From positions 1,798,001 through 1,862,000 of the forward strand of contig NZ_CP092535.1 in assembly GCF_022437945.1 (NCBI RefSeq): a DNA stretch of 64,000 nt, given 5' to 3'. This DNA comes from Nocardioides sp. TF02-7 (GTDB lineage: Bacteria > Actinomycetota > Actinomycetes > Propionibacteriales > Nocardioidaceae). Position numbers and translations under genes: made by a program. Positions within the stretch are counted from its first letter, which is position 1; every line of letters starts with the position of its first letter. Under the pieces are notes generated by a model that ran no database searches, had not been told where the DNA came from, and saw only the letters and a list, made by a program, of their open reading frames with translations. Positions 27,998 to 38,938 of this stretch are shown one piece after another.

Positions 27998-28984
27998 TCA
28001 GACGGCCGCGCCCGCGGTCGCCGAGGCGCTCGCCTCGGCATGCGCGAGCTCGCCCAGGTACTTCTCGGCGTCGAGGGCCGCGGCGCACCCGGTGCCGGCC
28101 GCGGTGATCGCCTGGCGGTAGCGGTGGTCGACGAGGTCGCCGGCCGCGAAGACGCCGGGGACGTTGGTGGCCGTCGAGCCCGGCTGCACCAGCACGTAGC
28201 CGTCGTCGTCGAGCTCGACCTGGCCCTTGACCAGCTCGGAGCGGGGGTCGTGGCCGATGGCGATGAACAGACCGGTGGCCGCGAGGTCGCGGGTCTCGCC
28301 GCTGAGCGTGTCGCGCAGGGTGAGCGACTCCAGGCTCTCGCCGCCGTTGATCGAGGCGACCTCGGCGTTCCAGATGATCTCGAGCTTGGGGTCGGCGAAC
28401 GCCCGCTCCTGCATGATCTTGGAGGCGCGCAGCTCGTCGCGACGGTGGATCAGCGACACCTTGCTGCCGAAGCGGGTGAGGAAGGTCGCCTCCTCGACCG
28501 CGGAGTCGCCGCCGCCGACGACGGCGATGTGCTGCTCGCGGAAGAAGAAGCCGTCGCAGGTGGCACACCACGACACGCCGCGCCCGGACAGCCGGTCCTC
28601 GTCGGGGAGTCCGAGCTTGCGGTAGCCGGACCCCATCGCGAGTACGACGGCACGCGCGGTGAACGTGTCGGTCGCGGTGCGGACCACCTTGACCGGACCG
28701 GTCAGGTCGACCGACACGACGTCGTCGGGCACCAGCTCGGCGCCGAACCGCTCCGCCTGCGCCCGCATCTCGTCCATCAGCTCAGGGCCCTGGATGCCGT
28801 CGCGGAAGCCGGGGAAGTTCTCGACCTCGGTGGTGTTCATCAGCGCCCCGCCGGCCGTGACGGAGCCCTCGAAGACGAGGGGGTTCAGCTGGGCGCGCGC
28901 GGCATAGATCGCCGCGGTGTAGCCGGACGGGCCGGACCCGATGACGATGACGTTGCGCGGCTCGCTGGCCGGGGTGTCGGACAT
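27998..28984 (-). CDS. trxB: Thioredoxin-disulfide reductase
   Basis: 328 residues, intact. FAD/NADPH flavoprotein that reduces thioredoxin. The FAD-binding motif is [11 protein letters not shown]. The redox-active site is C140-A-T-C143 in S-W-C-A-T-C-D-G-F. The NADPH motif is [10 protein letters not shown] and the second FAD motif [11 protein letters not shown] at 28984 preceded by a GAGG-type site. The sigM / anti-sigma / trxB / trxA order matches that known from mycobacteria. Confidence 0.96.
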   Translation of the reverse strand: MSDTPASEPRNVIVIGSGPSGYTAAIYAARAQLNPLVFEGSVTAGGALMNTTEVENFPGFRDGIQGPELMDEMRAQAERFGAELVPDDVVSVDLTGPVKVVRTATDTFTARAVVLAMGSGYRKLGLPDEDRLSGRGVSWCATCDGFFFREQHIAVVGGGDSAVEEATFLTRFGSKVSLIHRRDELRASKIMQERAFADPKLEIIWNAEVASINGGESLESLTLRDTLSGETRDLAATGLFIAIGHDPRSELVKGQVELDDDGYVLVQPGSTATNVPGVFAAGDLVDHRYRQAITAAGTGCAAALDAEKYLGELAHAEASASATAGAAV

Positions 28985-29105
28985 GGTGGTGACGGACCTC
29001 TTCAGGAGGGACGGGTGTACATCTTCCAAACCCGATCGTAGGTGGCGGCATTCCCCGGCGGCAGACCGGCGCGCCCCGTGGACCCCGGCCTGGAGAGGGG
29101 CCCGC

Positions 29106-29886
29106 TCACCTGGTCGCGGCGATGGTCACCGAGCGGAGCACCTCGCCGGTGCCGCACTGCAGCACCTCGACCACCTGCGAGCGCCCCATCGGCTCGCGGA
29201 ACGCGACGAGCGCCGGCCGGCCGTCGTACCGGACGGCCACCAGCACCCCCGGTCCCCAGTCGGCGGGCGCGCACCGGAAGCCGGCCGGGGCCGTGACGGT
29301 GGTGTGGTCGTAGTCGGCGACCTCCGACTCCGGGAGCGCCACGGCCTGGAGCCGCGCGAGGCGCGCCGCCAGCCCGTCCGGCTGGAGGTCGGGCGGCTGC
29401 CGCTCCATCTCGCGGGTGAAGACCTCGGCCGGCCCGGTGAGGAGCTGGGAGCTGGCCTCGGGCGCCGGCTCGAGCTGTTCCTCGGAGGTCCCGCCGTCCC
29501 CGGCGGCTTCGGAGTCCCCCGGCGGTCTCGCCGCGCTCGACGCCGGTCTCGGCGGAGCCGGCGTGGTCGGCGCTGGTGTCGGCCGAGCGCCCGTCGTCGA
29601 AGAACGTGCCGATGCCGAGCCCGACGACGGCCACCGCCGCGGCCGCTCCGAGGACGGCGACCACCCGGTGTCGGCGGGTGCGCGTGAGCGGGCGGACGTT
29701 GTCGGCGGCGGGGGCCGCGGGCGAGACGGCGCGCTCGGCGGTGAGGCCGGCGAGGACACGGTCCATCCGGGCGGCCACGTCGGGCGGCACCGGACCGGTC
29801 TCGCGCACCTCGGCCAGCAGCCGGCGCAGCCGGGCCTCCTCCTCGGGCGGCAGCGGCGCCACCGGGCGGTCGACGTCGTCGGGCAT
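29106..29886 (-). CDS. Anti-sigma-M-like single-pass membrane protein (frame broken by one extra base)
   Basis: About 259 residues. It begins [20 protein letters not shown] with a cytoplasmic part containing [11 protein letters not shown], then one membrane segment ([20 protein letters not shown]), then an acidic extracytoplasmic region ending in a small globular domain (C-A-P-A-D-W-G-P-G and V-L-Q-C-G-T-G). Removing one base from the run of five at 29516-29520 joins E-T-A-G to [10 protein letters not shown]. Position directly after sigM, and the topology, suggest it holds SigM inactive. There is no zinc-binding ZAS motif. Regulatory role inferred. Confidence 0.72.
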
Positions 29887-29909
29887 GGGGGTCCTCGGGG
29901 CAGGGAAGG

Positions 29910-30632
29910 TCAGACGGGATCGGGCGCGGGACCGGTGGGCGGCCCTCGGCGCGACACGGATCCGACGTCCGGACCGCCCTTCGGGTTCCGTCCCGCCGGC
30001 GGCGCGGCGGCCGCGTCCTCGGCGGCGAGCAGCGGCGCCAGCAGCGCGGCGAGCTTCGCCCGCCCCCGGGCGCACCGGCTCTTCACCGTTCCCTCGGCGC
30101 AGTCGAGCATCACCGCGACCTCGGCGACCGGGTAGCCCTCCATGTCGACGAGCACCAGGGCTGCCCGTTGCTCCGCCGGCAGCTGGGCGAGCGCGGCGAG
30201 GACCTCCCGCCGGCGCTCGGCCCGGGCGCCGTGCTCAGCGGGGTCGCGCTCGGCGTCGGAGGGGCCGGTCGCGGTCACGGTCGACCCGCGGCCGGCCTCG
30301 TCGAGGTCGTCGGGCAGCGGTTCGGCGCGGCGGACCTTCTGGGCGCGCAGCCGGTCGAGGCACGCGTTGACCACGACCCGGTGCAGCCAGGTCGTCACCG
30401 CGGAGTCGCCCCGGAAGCTGCCGGCGCGGCGGAACGCCGCCACCAGCCCGTCCTGGAGGCCGTCGGCGGCGGTCTCGGGGTCGCCGGTCGTGCGCAGCGC
30501 GACCGCCCACAGCCGGTCGCGGTGACGCTCGAAGAGCACCCCGAAGGCGTCGGGGTCGCCGGCGACGTGGGCGGCGAGCAGTGCCGCGTCGTCGCGGTCG
30601 GCGCCCCGGGGGTCGCGAGGCTCAGCGCCCAC
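29910..30632 (-). CDS. sigM: ECF RNA polymerase sigma factor, SigM-like
   Basis: 240 residues. Region 2 includes A-F-G-V-L-F-E-R-H-R-D-R-L-W-A-V-A and T-T-W-L-H-R-V-V-V-N-A-C-L-D-R-L-R. Region 4 has L-P-A-E-Q-R-A-A-L-V-L-V-D-M-E-G-Y and G-T-V-K-S-R-C-A-R-G-R-A-K-L. The GTG start at 30632 overlaps the end of murJ by 11 bp. Neighbours are those of sigM in mycobacteria (mviN upstream, anti-sigma, trxB and trxA downstream). The C-terminal Pro/Gly tail is unconserved. Confidence 0.9.
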   Translation of the reverse strand: MGAEPRDPRGADRDDAALLAAHVAGDPDAFGVLFERHRDRLWAVALRTTGDPETAADGLQDGLVAAFRRAGSFRGDSAVTTWLHRVVVNACLDRLRAQKVRRAEPLPDDLDEAGRGSTVTATGPSDAERDPAEHGARAERRREVLAALAQLPAEQRAALVLVDMEGYPVAEVAVMLDCAEGTVKSRCARGRAKLAALLAPLLAAEDAAAAPPAGRNPKGGPDVGSVSRRGPPTGPAPDPV

Positions 30633-33600
30633 GCACCACCACCTCCGCCAGCCCACCCCGGTAACCGCCGGGGACCTCCGGCAGGGCAGTGAACCACACG
30701 AGGACGTAGCGGGCGGTCGCGGTGTCGCCGCCGGGGGCCGGGTCGAGCTCGAGCGTGGTGCCGGACGCGGTCTCCTCCGCTGCCGGGTCCTCGGTCGGCG
30801 CCTCGGTCGGTGCCTCGTCGGAGATGGTGCAGCTGCACGGTGGTGGGCGCGCCGACGAGCGTGAGGTCGACCCGGTCGACCTCGTGGACCTCGCCGAGGT
30901 CGAGGACGACGCCGACCCCCGACTTGAGGGCGGGTGCCGTCGGCCCGAGCTGGTCGTCGTACCGCGACGTCGACCAGGTCGTCGCCGGGTCGCCGTCGAC
31001 GACGAGCGGTGCGTCGTCGTCGTTCTCCACCCCGCCGTCGGTGCCGAGCGGGTCGAACGCCGTCGCCAGCAGGTCGGGCACCGGCGTCGGCGAGGGCGCC
31101 GGCGGCGTCGCCAGCGTGGCGCCCTGGCTGGGCTCGTCCCGCTCCTGCCCGAGCGGGGGTGCGGCCGCGGCCGAGGTTGAACGCGACCACCACGGCGACC
31201 AACAGGGCAAGGGCGGCAGCGATCGCCATCGCGAGCCGCAGCCAGCTCCGGCCGGGCACCGGGTCGTGCTCGGTCGTCGCGTCCTGCGGCCCGTAGGGCC
31301 CGGCACCGGTGTCCCAGGGCCAGAACCCGGCCGCCGCGATCGACGTCTCGCCGCTGTGCGCCGGCGGCGTCGGTATGTCGGTCCGCGGGCGCCGCGCCGG
31401 CGCACCGTCCGCGGGCTCGGGGGCGAACAGCGGCCGCTCCGGCGGGTCCTCGAACGGGGGCGGCGGTGGTGGTGGCGTGCTGCGCCTGCGCAGCCAGGAG
31501 ACCTCGTCGTCCTCGTCGTCCCACACCGGCATCCCCGCCTCGGTGGGGAGCTCGGCGACGGTGGGGATCGGGCGCTCCTCGGCGGGTGCGGCCGGCTCCT
31601 CCGGCGCTTCCGGCTCCTCCGGCGCCCGCGACGGCTCGGCCGGCTCCGACTGCTCCGACTGGTCGGCCGGCCCCGACTGCTCCGGCGGCTGCCCGTCGTG
31701 GACCGTCATCTCGGGCACCGACGGGAGCACGACGGGCCGGACGTCGTTGATCGGGGGATCGACTCGGCGAGCGCCTCGGGCATGCCGGCCGGGTCGCCGA
31801 GGAACTCCAGCAGCCGCTCACGCACCGCGGCGGCGTCGGAGACGTCGAGGTCGTGGTGCGCCTGCCAGGGTCGGCGGTGGGACCGGTCGTCGCGGCAGAG
31901 CGCGCTCCACAGGTGGTCGAGCGGCCGCGGCACCCCCGCCCGGACCCGTCGCGGTGCCAGCACCGCGGCGTGCTCGTGCGGCGCGCCCGGCACGGCCGAG
32001 GCCGACGGGCCGGGCCAGGTCGCCGTGAGCGCGCAGTAGAGCAGGCCGCCGAGGTCCTGCAGGTCGTGCTCGAGCCGGCCGTCGGGCAGACCGTGCAGCG
32101 CGGCGTCGACGCTGAAGCCGATCAGCCGCACCGCCCCGAACCGGTCGACGAGGACGTTCTCGGGGTTGAGCCGCCCGTGGGCGACCCCCTTGGCGTGGGC
32201 GGTGGCGAGTGCACCGGCGACCTCCGCCACCAGCCAGGCCGCCGGCCGCGGCGCAGAGCGGCCCGCCGTGGGTGACCAGGATGTCGAGGGAGGTGCCGGT
32301 GCCCCACTCGTTGACCACGAAGCAACGGCCGTCGGCCATCTCCGCGTCGAGCACCCGCAGGATCCGCGAGTCGAGCACCGTCGCGGACGCACGCGCCGCC
32401 TCCAGCAGTCCCTCGGCCCGCGGGTCGGACTCGGCGATCACGTGGAGGGCGACGAACCGCTCGAGGACGTTGTCGTGGGCTCGCCAGAACCGACCGCCCT
32501 CGCTCTCGCTCAGGAGGTCGATCAACCGGTAGCGTCCGGCCAGGACGTCCCCCTGGCCGCGTCGACGTCGCCACCCCAGTCCTCTCCGTGTCCCCGGGTG
32601 TCTCCGCCATCCTAGGGCGCGGTTCGGGCACGGCCCGGCGACGTCGCAGCCGGCGGGAGACCGTGTCGATCACCGAGGTCACCTCCCGCAGCTGCAGGAC
32701 CCGCGCGAGCAGCAGCAGGACGACGACCGCCGCGGCCGTCATCACGGCGGCCTCCACGGCCGCCCACGGCCACGAGCCCGCAGCGGGGACCTCCTCGAGG
32801 AGCCGCTCGAGCGGCCACCGCACCAGCACGGCCGCCCCGGCCCCGGCCCCGCCGGCGACGAGCAGCCGGGCCACGAAGCCGAGCAGCGGCCCGGCGCCGA
32901 TGCCCCCAGGCGGCGGGCGAGGAGCGAGAACGACACGAGCGAGCCGACCGCGTAGGCGCCGGTGTAGGCGAGGACCAGCATGGGCGCGGTGTCACCGGCG
33001 TCCTGGGCGCGGCCGACCAGCGCGATCGCCAGCGTGATGTTGAAGCCGGCGATCAGGCACTGGATCCAGAACACGGTGCGGTTCTGCTCCAGCGCGTAGA
33101 ACCCGCGCAGCGACAGGTAGTGGAGCGTGAAGAACACCAGCCCGAAGCCGAACAGCCCCAGCGTGGGCCCGAACAGGTCGAAGCTGTCGGCGGTGGCGCC
33201 GTGGCCCCACACCACCTGCGCGACCGGGAGGGCGATGAACGGCAGCAGGAGGGCGAACGGCACCACGACGACCAGCGCCGTGCGGATCGTGCTGACCAGG
33301 GTGCGGGCCAGGGCGGGCAGGTCGTCGGCCGCGGCGTGCGAGGAGAGCCGGGGCAGGATCGCGGTGGCCAGCGACACCGTGATCACCGAGTGCGGCACCA
33401 ACGCGACCAGGTAGGCGCTGGAGTAGATCGTGATGCCGGTGCCGTCGGGGTCGGCCGCCGTGCCGCCGGACGCGAGCCGCACGACGACGACGTACGCCGC
33501 CTGGTTGACGATCACGAACAGCGCCGTCCAGATCCCCAGCCGCAGGGTGTGCCCCAGGCCGGCGCCGCGGAAGTCGAAGCGCGGCCGGATCCGCACGCCG

Positions 33601-34385
33601 GCCGACCGGAGGTAGGGCAGGAGGATCAGCAGCTGCGCGGCGATGCCGGCCGTGGAGCCGAGGCCGAGCAGCGCCTCCTGGGAGGCGGTGAACGGCCCCT
33701 GCTGCTCCGCGGCCGTCGCCGGCCCGAACACCAGCAGGTAGACCGCCAGCACGGCCACCGAGATCACGTTGTTGGCGATCGGCGCCCACATCATCGGCCC
33801 GAACCGGTGGCGGGCGTTGAGGATCTGCCCGGCCAGGGCGAACATGCCGTAGAAGAAGACCTGGGGCAGGCAGTAGCGGGCGAAGTCGATCGCCGACTGC
33901 CGTTGCTCGGCGAGCTCCGGGTCGGCGTACCGGCTGTCGAGCAGCAGCGACATCACCCACGGCGCCGCCACCACCAGCGCCACCGTCACCGCGCCGAGGA
34001 ACAGCACCGCGAGGGTCACGACCCGGTCGACGTACGCCGCCCCGCCGTCGGCGTCGTTGCGCATCGCCCGCACCAGCTGTGGCACCAGCACGGCGTTGAA
34101 CACCCCGCCCGCGAGCAGGATGTAGAGCATGTTGGGCACCGTGTTGGCGATCGTGAACAGGTCGGCGTGGAGCCCGACGCCGAGGGCCGCCGCCAGCAGG
34201 GTGGAGCGGATGAAGCCGCTGAACCGCGACACGACGGTGCCGGCGGCCATCACCGCGCTGTTGGCGAGGATCCGCCGCTGCTCGCCGTCGCCGTCCGGCG
34301 GGGTGGCCGGGGCGGCGTCGCGGGCGCCGCTGCCGGCGGTCGGGTCCGGCACGCTCTCGGGCGTCGGCGTCCCCTGGTCGGTCAC
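30622..34385 (-). CDS. murJ: Lipid II flippase MurJ fused to pseudokinase and extracytoplasmic domain (MviN type; several frame breaks)
   Basis: One locus of about 1,254 codons. The N-terminal part (from MTDQGTPTPESVPDPTAGSG) is the polytopic MurJ flippase, with G-T-V-V-S-R-F-S-G-F-I-R-S and R-F-G-P-M-M-W-A-P-I-A-N-N. It continues, without a stop once repaired, into a kinase-like domain (A-G-R-Y-R-L-I-D-L-L-S-E, H-G-R-L-N-P-E-N-V-L-V, with no usual HRD/DFG catalytic set), a Pro/Glu-rich linker, one membrane segment near 31180-31240, and a discoidin-like end (R-Y-V-L-V-W-F-T-A-L-P). Breaks near 32903, 32549, 32250, 31755, 31157 and 30825 are mostly single bases in G/C runs. This is the architecture of mycobacterial MviN, whose pseudokinase recruits FhaA after PknB phosphorylation. 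Confidence 0.83.
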
Positions 34386-36659
34386 GTGGCCGCCCCGCGC
34401 TGTCGGAACCGGCGGAGGAGCCGGAGCACGATCGCGAGGACGAGGATGCCGAAGCCGACGCCGAGGATCACCCAGATCACGTCGCTGACCTGGTTGGACC
34501 GCACGGGCAGCTGGTCGGTCGCGCCGATCGGGGTGCCGTCGACGTCGGTCACGGCGAGGGTCACGTTGTGCACGCCGGGGTCGGAGGTGTGGGCCTCGAG
34601 GAGCACGGTGGTGCGGCTCCCCGCGGTCAGCACGATCGGCTCCCCGGCGTCCACGCGCACCCTGCCGCCGGGGCTGGTGGCCTCGATCCGCACCGTCACC
34701 GTGCGGTCGAGGAGGTTCTCGAGGGTGGCCGAGAACGTGCCGTCGGCGCTGGAGAGGGTGACGCCCGGCGGTCCGTCGATCGTCACCTCGGCGAGCCGGC
34801 GCTCGATCCAGCCGCGGGAGCGCACCAGGGCGCGCTCGGCGGCGTCGGGCGCGGTGCGCGAGGCGTACGACGCGGAGGTGAGCGCCTCGTCGCGGACCTC
34901 GCCGGCGACGCCCTCGCTGTCGATCAGCACGTTCTGCAGCGTCTCGCCCGCCGCGACCAGCCGTCCGAGCTCGTAGAACAGGGACGGGCCGAGCTCGCCG
35001 GCGCGGGCCTCCGCGGGGTAGCTGAGCTCGTCGGGGTCGATCACCGCGCTCGCGCCGGCCACCGCGTCGGACGCGGTGCCGAGGTCGACCCAGTCGAGGT
35101 CGAGGCCGCTCCAGAACCGGGTCGCGCCCTCGCCGGTGACGTCCGGGTCGACGACCACGACCAGCGGCTCGGGCGCGTCGGGCGAGCGCAGCAGCCGCAG
35201 CGCCGCCTCGGCGAGCACCCGCTGCCGCAGGCTGACGGCGTCGAGCCGGGGGTCGGGTCCGGGACCGCCCGTGGCGGCCGCGGAGGCCGTCACGGCGACC
35301 TCGTGCCCGCCGAACCTCCCCGCGCCGGGCGCGTCCGCGGCGATCCCGGTGGCGTCGGTCTGCGGCTCGGCCTCGTCGTCGCCTCGTTGCCCGGTGTCGG
35401 CCGCGAACATCCGGTCGGTCAGCAGCAGCATGCTGGAGTCGTCGAGCTCATCGATCTCGTCGAGCGAGCGCGGGTCGAGGTAGCCGCCGGGGGAGGCGAT
35501 CGCCGGCCGGGTCTCCACCTCCCACTCCGCGAGCACGTCGCCGGCCCGGTCGCGGGCCAGCGCGTAGAGCTCGGGCATGGACGAGGCGGTCGCCGACACG
35601 TCGACGTCGCCGTAGGGCAGGGCGAGCACCTCCTCGCCCTGCAGGGCGCGCTCGAGGCGGTCGAGCCAGCTCCGGGCGAGTGTCGCGGTCGGGTCGGTGG
35701 GCGGCGGGGCCTCGCCGCTGCCCTCGCCGTCGGGTCCGTCGGTCGACGGCGTCTCCGATCCCGGCTCGCCGGTCTCGTCGGGCTCCTCCGGCTCGCGGGC
35801 GTCCTCGCTGAGCGGGCCGAGGTCGCGCGGCGGGTTGCCCTCGCCGAGGCGCCGTACCGCGTCGGGGACGGCGGGGTCGACCAACCAGGTGACCGGGCGG
35901 TCGAGCGCCGCGGCGCCGAACGACAGCGGACCGCCCAGCCGGCCGTAGGGGCCGAGGTCGGCGCGCCAGTCGCTGCGCCGGGCGATCGCGCCGGACGGGT
36001 GGTGCTCGATCCGGTGGCGCAGCGGCACCACGACCGCGGTGTCGACCGAGCCGGTCACGCCGTCGCGGCCCTGCGGGAGGTAGGGGAGGAAGGTGCGGGC
36101 CCGGCCGTCGGCGAGGGAGTCGCGGGGGGTGGTGTCGCTCGAGCCGAGGGCGTGGACGCCGAACCAGTACACGCCGGCCTGGGTGATCTCGACGTAGCGG
36201 CGCGGGATCCGGATGGAGAAGGTCGCCACCTCGCCCGGCCGCAGCTCCGGGACGGTGTCGCTGACCTGGACGATCCGGTTGCCGACGACGGCCTCCGGGT
36301 CGGTCGCGGCCGCGGCCTCCAGCTCGGCGGCCGTCGTGATCGGCGGCGGGCAGCCGAGGCAGGCGTCGTCGTTGACGAACGCGTGCAGGTTGACGTCGCG
36401 CCACGTCTCCACGTCGCGGTTGGCCACCTCGCCGGAGACCTCGATCGCCCCGCGGCGAGGCAGCTCGCCGGGGGTCAGCTCCTCGATGGTGACCACGAGC
36501 GGCGCGTCGTACGACGCGGGGAGCGGCGGCGTCGCGGATGGGGTCGCGGACGGGGTCGGTGCCCGGCTCCGGGGACCCGGCGGCCGGTGCCGGCAGCGCG
36601 AGCAGCCCTGCTGCCACTGCGCCCACGGCGGCACGGCGGAGCAGGGCGCGGAGGACCAC
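34382..36659 (-). CDS. DUF6049-like secreted/membrane-anchored protein upstream of murJ (frame broken near N-terminus)
   Basis: About 758 residues, related by position and layout to the protein encoded before mviN in mycobacteria. A GTG start at 36659 gives a signal peptide V-V-L-R-A-L-L-R-R-A-A-V-G-A-V-A-A-G-L-L ending A-P-A-A-G-S. The mature part in a second frame begins near A-P-T-P-S-A-T-P-S-A-T-P-P-L-P-A-S-Y-D. An indel around 36555-36575 separates them. The large extracytoplasmic region ends in a membrane helix (V-I-W-V-I-L-G-V-G-F-G-I-L-V-L-A-I-V-L) and a basic tail. A role in envelope assembly with MurJ is inferred. Its end overlaps the murJ start by 4 bp. Confidence 0.75.
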
Positions 36660-36732
36660 GCCCCGAGGGTAGACCGGCGGGCGGCGGCGGGGGTGGGACG
36701 GGCGGCCCGGACCGGTCCGTAGACTCCCGGGC

Positions 36733-38191
36733 GTGTCCGAACCCCATGCGCCGGCGCTCGAGCCGATCCGGCTGGTCGACGTCCAGCGGTCGGTCGCGAC
36801 GGAGCTGGACCGGATCGCGCCGGTGATCGACGAGCTGGGCGGGCTGTTCGCCGACGCCGGCCACGAGCTCGCCCTGGTCGGTGGCCCGGTGCGCGACGCG
36901 ATGCTCGGCACGACCTCCAACGACCTCGACCTCGCCACCTCCGCACGACCGGAGGTGACCGAGCGGATCCTGCGGGCCTGGGGGGGACGCGTGGTGGGAC
37001 ATGGGTCGTGAGTTCGGCACCATCGGCTGCCGCAAGGGCGACTGGGTCGTCGAGGTGACGACGTACCGCTCGGAGGCCTACGACCCGGAGTCCCGCAAGC
37101 CGTCGGTGCAGTACGGCGACACCCTCGCCGGCGACCTGCGGCGGCGCGACTTCACGATCAACGCGATGGCGGTGCGGCTCCCCGGGCGCGAGCTCGAGGA
37201 CCCCTACGGCGGGGTGGTCGACCTCGCCCACCGGGTGATCCGCACGCCGGGCACGCCGGAGGAGTCGTTCTCCGACGACCCGCTGCGGATGATGCGGGCC
37301 GCCCGGTTCGCGGCCCGGCTCGGGTTCACCGTCGACGACGCGGTCGTGGCGGCGATGCGCGACATGGCCGACCGGATCACGATCGTCTCCGCCGAGCGGG
37401 TGCGCGACGAGCTGGTCAAGCTGGTGTGCGCGCCGTACCCCCGGCTGGGGCTGACGCTGCTCGTCGACACCGGCCTCGCCGACCACGTGCTGCCGGAGCT
37501 GCCGGCGCTGCGGCTCGAGCGTGACGAGCACCACCGGCACAAGGACGTCTACGAGCACACGCTGACCGTGCTCGAGCAGGCGATCGACCTCGAGCCCCGG
37601 CTCGGCACCGACGGGCCGGACTTCGTGGCGCGGTTCGCGGCGCTCATGCACGACGTCGGCAAGCCGCGGACGCGGCGGTTCCTCGACGACGGCACCGTCA
37701 CGTTCCACCACCACGACGTCGTCGGCGCCAAGATCACCCGGAAGCGGATGAAGGCGCTGCGGTTCTCCGGCGACGACATCGACGCGGTCGCGCACCTGGT
37801 CGAGCTGCACCTGCGGTTCCACGGCTACGGCTCGGGCGAGTGGACCGACTCCGCGGTGCGCCGCTACGTGCGCGACGCCGGCGACCAGCTCGACCGGCTC
37901 CACGTGCTGACCCGCGCCGACTGCACGACCCGCAACAGGCGCAAGGCCGACCGGCTCCGTCGGTCCTACGACGACCTGGAGGCGCGGATCGAGCGGCTGT
38001 CGGAGGAGGAGGAGCTGGCCTCGATCCGGCCCGACCTCGACGGCAACCAGATCATGGAGCTCCTCGGCATCGGGCCCGGGCGCGAGGTCGGCGAGGCCTA
38101 CCGGTTCCTCCTCGAGCTGCGGCTCGACAACGGCCCGATGGCCGAGGACGACGCGAAGCGGGCGCTGCTGGAGTGGTGGTCGGCCCGCTGA
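36733..38191 (+). CDS. pcnA: CCA tRNA nucleotidyltransferase / poly(A) polymerase family (frame broken by one extra G)
   Basis: About 485 residues. It adds or repairs the CCA end of tRNAs, and neither tRNA in this window encodes CCA. The nucleotidyltransferase motif is G-G-P-V-R-D (50-55) with D-L-D-L-A-T (64-69). R-R-R-D-F-T-I-N-A-M-A follows, and an HD domain carries L-M-H-D-V-G-K-P-R. The frame breaks in a G7 run (36980-36986); removing one G restores A-W-G-D-A-W-W-D-M-G-R-E-F-G-T-I. GTG start at 36733. Divergent from the DUF6049-like gene, as in other actinobacteria. Confidence 0.92.
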
Positions 38192-38246
38192 CGGCGGCGG
38201 CGCCGGTCGCGAGCGGGTCGCGGCCCGGGCCCCCTAGGGTGCGGCC

Positions 38247-38720
38247 ATGACTGCGACCACGCCGACCCCTACGGACCTGCTGGCCACCACGACGATCGAC
38301 GCGCCCCGCGACCGGGTGTGGGCGATGGTCTCCGACCTGCGGCGGATGGCGTCGTGGAGCGACCAGGTGGTCAAGACCTTCGTGCTCGGCCGCGAGGTGC
38401 GGCGCGGCACCCGGTTCGTCAACATCAACCACCAGGGCTGGAAGCACTGGCCGACCACGGCGCAGGTGGTGCGGTACGCGCCGCCGTCCGACCTCGCCTT
38501 CCGGGTCGTCGAGAACCGCACGGTCTGGTCGTTCCGGCTCGAGGACGCCGGCGACGGCCGCACCCGGGTCGTCCACCGCCGCGAGGCGCCCGACGGGGTC
38601 TCCGCCCTCTCCCGCGGCCTGGTCGGCCTCGCCCTCGGCGGCCAGGACCGGTTCACCGCCGCGCTGCAGGAGGGCATGACCGCCACCCTCGTCCGCCTCA
38701 AGGCCGACGCCGAGCGCTGA
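38247..38720 (+). CDS. SRPBCC family protein
   Basis: 157 residues with the START/Bet v1-like pattern: T-T-I-D-A-P-R-D-R-V-W-A-M-V-S-D at the first strand and helix, a hydrophobic-cavity middle (W-K-H-W-P-T-T-A-Q-V-V), and a long C-terminal helix (Q-D-R-F-T-A-A-L-Q-E-G-M). Such proteins bind lipids or small hydrophobic ligands, or act as cyclases/dehydratases; the role here is unknown. ATG at 38247, 55 bp after pcnA. Confidence 0.85.
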   Translation: MTATTPTPTDLLATTTIDAPRDRVWAMVSDLRRMASWSDQVVKTFVLGREVRRGTRFVNINHQGWKHWPTTAQVVRYAPPSDLAFRVVENRTVWSFRLEDAGDGRTRVVHRREAPDGVSALSRGLVGLALGGQDRFTAALQEGMTATLVRLKADAER

Positions 38721-38747
38721 CCCGGCTCGAACCCGCGCCGAAAAACC

Positions 38748-38873
38748 CGCCGACCCGGCGCAAACCGGCACGCAGAACACGCCGACCCGGCGCAAACCGG
38801 CACGAAAAACACGCCGACCCGGCGCGAACCGGCACGAAAACACGCCGACCCGGCGCAAACCGGCATGAAAACA
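38748..38873. repeat. Tandem repeat, four copies of a 31-32 bp unit
   Basis: Units start at 38748, 38780, 38812 and 38843. Each begins CGCCGACCCGGCG (itself a small palindrome), continues C-A/G-A-A-C-C-G-G-C-A and ends in an A-rich stretch A-A-A-A-C-A. A degenerate partial unit precedes them. An inverted copy of the core (GCGCCGGGTCGG at 38928-38939) lies beyond the hairpin, touching the ino1 end. The array may be an amplification of the terminator's left arm. Confidence 0.88.
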
Positions 38874-38913
38874 CGCCGAGCCGTCCCGAGAAACGGGACG
38901 GCTCGGCGTGTTT
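38869..38913. terminator. Bidirectional terminator hairpin
   Basis: A perfect 20-bp stem (left arm 38869-38888, right arm 38894-38913) with loop AGAAA. The arms begin AAACACGCCGAG and end CTCGGCGTGTTT, so each strand has a short U-run. It separates the convergent SRPBCC and ino1 genes. Confidence 0.9.
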
Positions 38914-38938
38914 CAGCTGCGGAGATGCGCCGGGTCGG

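Noticed and set aside
34382..37903. Extension of the DUF6049-like frame upstream to 37903
   Set aside because: The upstream part is antisense to the conserved pcnA gene, and a signal peptide in the neighbouring frame marks the true start at 36659.
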